This document shows, piece after piece, positions 62,638-64,000 of a stretch of DNA of 64,000 nucleotides. A program made the position numbers and the translations under genes. The stretch's first letter is position 1. Every line of letters begins with the position of its first letter. A model generated the notes under the pieces. That model had not been told where the DNA came from. It saw only the letters and a list, made by a program, of their open reading frames with translations, and did no database searches. The stretch comes from a virus. The stretch is from positions 119,193 through 183,192 of the IMG/VR virus record IMGVR_UViG_3300022752_000018; one strand, 5' to 3'.

Positions 62638-63017
62638 TATGCCACTTCCCGGCAGTAGTCAGCGAACTCAGCGTGGGTACCTTTGAACACAAGGTCTCGC
62701 TTGTAGTTAAAGATAATAACGTCCTTCTCGTAGACATGATACTCAAAGTCTTGTCCATCGTCTCTGTTGAGTATGGGGGCATGGAGGTAAAAGTTGCCTA
62801 CTTCAGTTTTGAAGTGAGCAACCATTTGAGCAGCCAAACAGCCCATGCCGTTAGCCAACTTTGCTCGCTTTTCACCAAAACCGTTGACGATCTCGTACCC
62901 GTCTAAGAACTCAGCAAGTTCTGCTCCGTGCCCAGTGGGATAGCCATCGTATTGACGATAAAGGCATACTACGGGGTGCTTGCCCTCATAGACATAAGTT
63001 AGTGATCTCGTTCCCAT
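62637..63017 (-). CDS. Conserved-type early phage protein
   Basis: 126 aa: MGTRSLTYVYEG, CLYRQYDGYPTGHGAELAEF, EIVNGFGEKRAKLANGMGC, then a strand-rich end (IFNYKRDLVFKGTHAEFADY). I recall this MGTRSLT / RQYDGYPxGHG pattern from many phages, always without an assigned function. The strong leader and promoter fit an abundant early product. No catalytic motif is evident. Confidence 0.75.
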   Translation of the reverse strand: MGTRSLTYVYEGKHPVVCLYRQYDGYPTGHGAELAEFLDGYEIVNGFGEKRAKLANGMGCLAAQMVAHFKTEVGNFYLHAPILNRDDGQDFEYHVYEKDVIIFNYKRDLVFKGTHAEFADYCREVA

Positions 63018-63045
63018 TTCATGCTCCTTGTGTTTCAGTCTCTAT

Positions 63046-63074
63046 AGTATAGCATGGCTCAAGAGGCCTGTCAA
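63046..63074 (-). promoter_or_regulatory. Early promoter TTGACA-17-TATACT
   Basis: Drives 62637-63017 and 62473-62637. Confidence 0.9.
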
Positions 63075-63083
63075 CCTCTAGGG

Positions 63084-63290
63084 TTATTGGAATCGTTGTA
63101 AAATAACACGGGCCTCGTCTACCGCCATGTATTCATCCAGGGCCGTAGCAGTCAGCAGTTCGTAGACAGTACGAGCGTCCCGTCCATAAAGTTCTAGCAC
63201 GGCTTCTACGTCACGCTGGGTATCACACTGGTTCCACATGAATTCTGCTATAATCTTTTGGTTCTTTGTTAGTCCTTCAATCTTAACCAT
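63084..63290 (-). CDS. Small early protein, unknown
   Basis: 68 aa, TAATG overlap with the 26-aa gene and AAGGAG upstream. Helical: MVKIEGLTKNQKIIAEFMWN, then a VLELYGRDARTVYELLTATA helix. Possibly a small DNA-binding or adaptor protein; no family recognised. Confidence 0.65.
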   Translation of the reverse strand: MVKIEGLTKNQKIIAEFMWNQCDTQRDVEAVLELYGRDARTVYELLTATALDEYMAVDEARVILQRFQ

Positions 63291-63370
63291 TAGATAACTC
63301 CTTGTTGTATGAGTATGGCCGTGGCCAGTCCAATGAGTATGATGCCAATGAATACAGTTCTGTCTGTCAT
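63290..63370 (-). CDS. 26-aa single-span membrane peptide
   Basis: MTDRTVFIGIILIGLATAIL and a short end. One hydrophobic helix. Overlaps its neighbours on both sides by 4 nt (ATGA) and 1 nt (TAATG), which supports translation. Confidence 0.55.
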   Translation of the reverse strand: MTDRTVFIGIILIGLATAILIQQGVI

Positions 63371-63558
63371 TTCAGCCCCGCTATTTCAAACCATTCCGTG
63401 TAGCTGAGGTAGAAGTCTGTACGTGGGTCGTAGTATTTTCCTTCCCGTGGGTCGTAGTAGAGTACCCGCCCGTTGAAGTTGAAAGGTCCTTCCAAACCCC
63501 GGCGCGGCTCATAGCCCTTAAGAAGATCTTCTGTCTTACCCAATACCTTGTAGCCCAT
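63367..63558 (-). CDS. Small early protein with repeated YYDPR motif
   Basis: 63 aa, AAGGAG upstream. The centre repeats VLYYDPREGKYYDPRTDFYL, a phrase known to me from other phage small proteins without a function. First gene of a three-gene unit. Confidence 0.65.
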   Translation of the reverse strand: MGYKVLGKTEDLLKGYEPRRGLEGPFNFNGRVLYYDPREGKYYDPRTDFYLSYTEWFEIAGLK

Positions 63559-63587
63559 CCTGCACTCCTTGTTGTCATCATAGTCGT

Positions 63588-63616
63588 ATTATATGTTCGT
63601 TCAAAAGACCTGTCAA
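63588..63616 (-). promoter_or_regulatory. Early promoter TTGACA-17-TATAAT (perfect)
   Basis: Drives 63367-63558, 63290-63370 and 63084-63290. Spacer begins GGTCTTTTGAAC. Confidence 0.92.
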
Positions 63617-63642
63617 CCTATAGGGGTATTGTTGTTTTCTTG

Positions 63643-63852
63643 CTACAGCCAACTTCCAGGGAGAACGTAGGGTTTACGCTGACCCCGTACCCTAACATCA
63701 ATCTGTCTCACTGCTCGTTTCAGTCTCCGAGCCAAGTAGCGAGCACGACCCAGGCTAGGGGTGGCTACGAAGTCACTCCATCCACCGTCGGAGAAGGTAC
63801 GGGGCTTGTTCAATGCTACATAATATAGGGTTTTGGGTCTAATCATCTTCAT
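63643..63852 (-). CDS. Small basic early protein
   Basis: 69 aa: MKMIRPKTLYYVALNKPRTF then a helix rich in Arg (GRARYLARRLKRAVRQIDV). It starts in an ATGA overlap with the upstream partial gene. The basic helix suggests nucleic-acid binding. No family recognised. Confidence 0.6.
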   Translation of the reverse strand: MKMIRPKTLYYVALNKPRTFSDGGWSDFVATPSLGRARYLARRLKRAVRQIDVRVRGQRKPYVLPGSWL

Positions 63853-64000
63853 TGGAACTCCAATAGGTCTGCTACTTCATTTGAGTATAGATAGCTCAGT
63901 GTCTTCCATACACTATCTATAATGTCGTTGAATTCTCTGAATTGGGTATAGAGGTTTTTGAAGTAGAACTCGTCACCTCTGGCCTCTGCATACAGTTCTG
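63849..64000 (-). CDS. Early protein, 5' end beyond the window
   Basis: The last ~50 codons are visible (ELYAEARGDEFYFKNLYTQF, ending SYLYSNEVADLLEFQ). Acidic and aromatic, probably helical. The start lies to the right of the window. Confidence 0.6.
   Translation of the reverse strand, partial: ELYAEARGDEFYFKNLYTQFREFNDIIDSVWKTLSYLYSNEVADLLEFQ

Overview
The window is a piece of the genome of a large tailed phage (Caudoviricetes) with a T4-like replication and late-transcription layout. The evidence is an SF2 helicase of the UvsW type, a primase and DnaB-family helicase pair like gp61/gp41, a possible clamp-loader small subunit, late-promoter boxes of the form TATAAATA, and a long run of tail-fibre and virion genes. 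The host is not identifiable, but a KdsA enzyme and several glycosyltransferases suggest a Gram-negative bacterium. No bacterial housekeeping block, integrase or CRISPR array is visible.

Layout. (1) 1-35.2 kb, plus strand, AT-rich: nine virion/tail genes, starting with a 5'-truncated 2.4-kaa protein. They include a collagen-like fibre, a subtilisin-type protease, three fibre paralogues sharing one N-terminal module, and two giant Ig/Fn3 repeat proteins (1561 and 3732 aa); the larger has a Lcl/DUF1566-like domain near its start and a glycine-rich tip. (2) 35.2-40.9 kb: small fibre-associated genes, then a carbohydrate cluster (GT8-like transferase, KdsA, a DxD glycosyltransferase and two related capsule/Kdo-transferase-like proteins). 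(3) 40.9-51.4 kb: replication and recombination (UvsW-like, gp62-like, a compact DnaE-like protein, primase, helicase) with a methyltransferase and a virion-like gene in between, ending in two small membrane proteins, one holin-like. (4) 51.3-56.4 kb: a minus-strand operon with a class III nucleotidyl cyclase and a two-TM protein, then HemF, a BPL_N/GATase1-like protein and an HExxH metalloprotease. (5) 56.5-64 kb: an early region of visibly higher GC, almost all on the minus strand. It holds many small genes, one AAA+ ATPase and three tRNAs (Arg-TCT, Leu-TAA, Ile-CAT), and is driven by at least twelve near-perfect sigma70 promoters, all with 17-bp spacers.

How it works together: early genes are read by unmodified host polymerase from the promoter array. 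Replication genes and the structural block carry near-consensus late boxes instead. The tRNAs read AGA, TTA and ATA, which are common in the AT-rich late genes. KdsA, HemF, the cyclase and the glycosyltransferases look like auxiliary functions that remodel host envelope or metabolism.

The most unusual items are: the cyclase with Asn at both base-selecting positions beside a tiny membrane protein; a 188-aa DnaE-like protein that keeps three catalytic-type Asp residues; an 85-bp decayed gene copy downstream of the giant fibre gene; a 17-bp inverted repeat around a possible structured RNA that reaches into a tRNA 3' end; and the repeated early-promoter module. All names rest on motifs read by eye; no database search was run.
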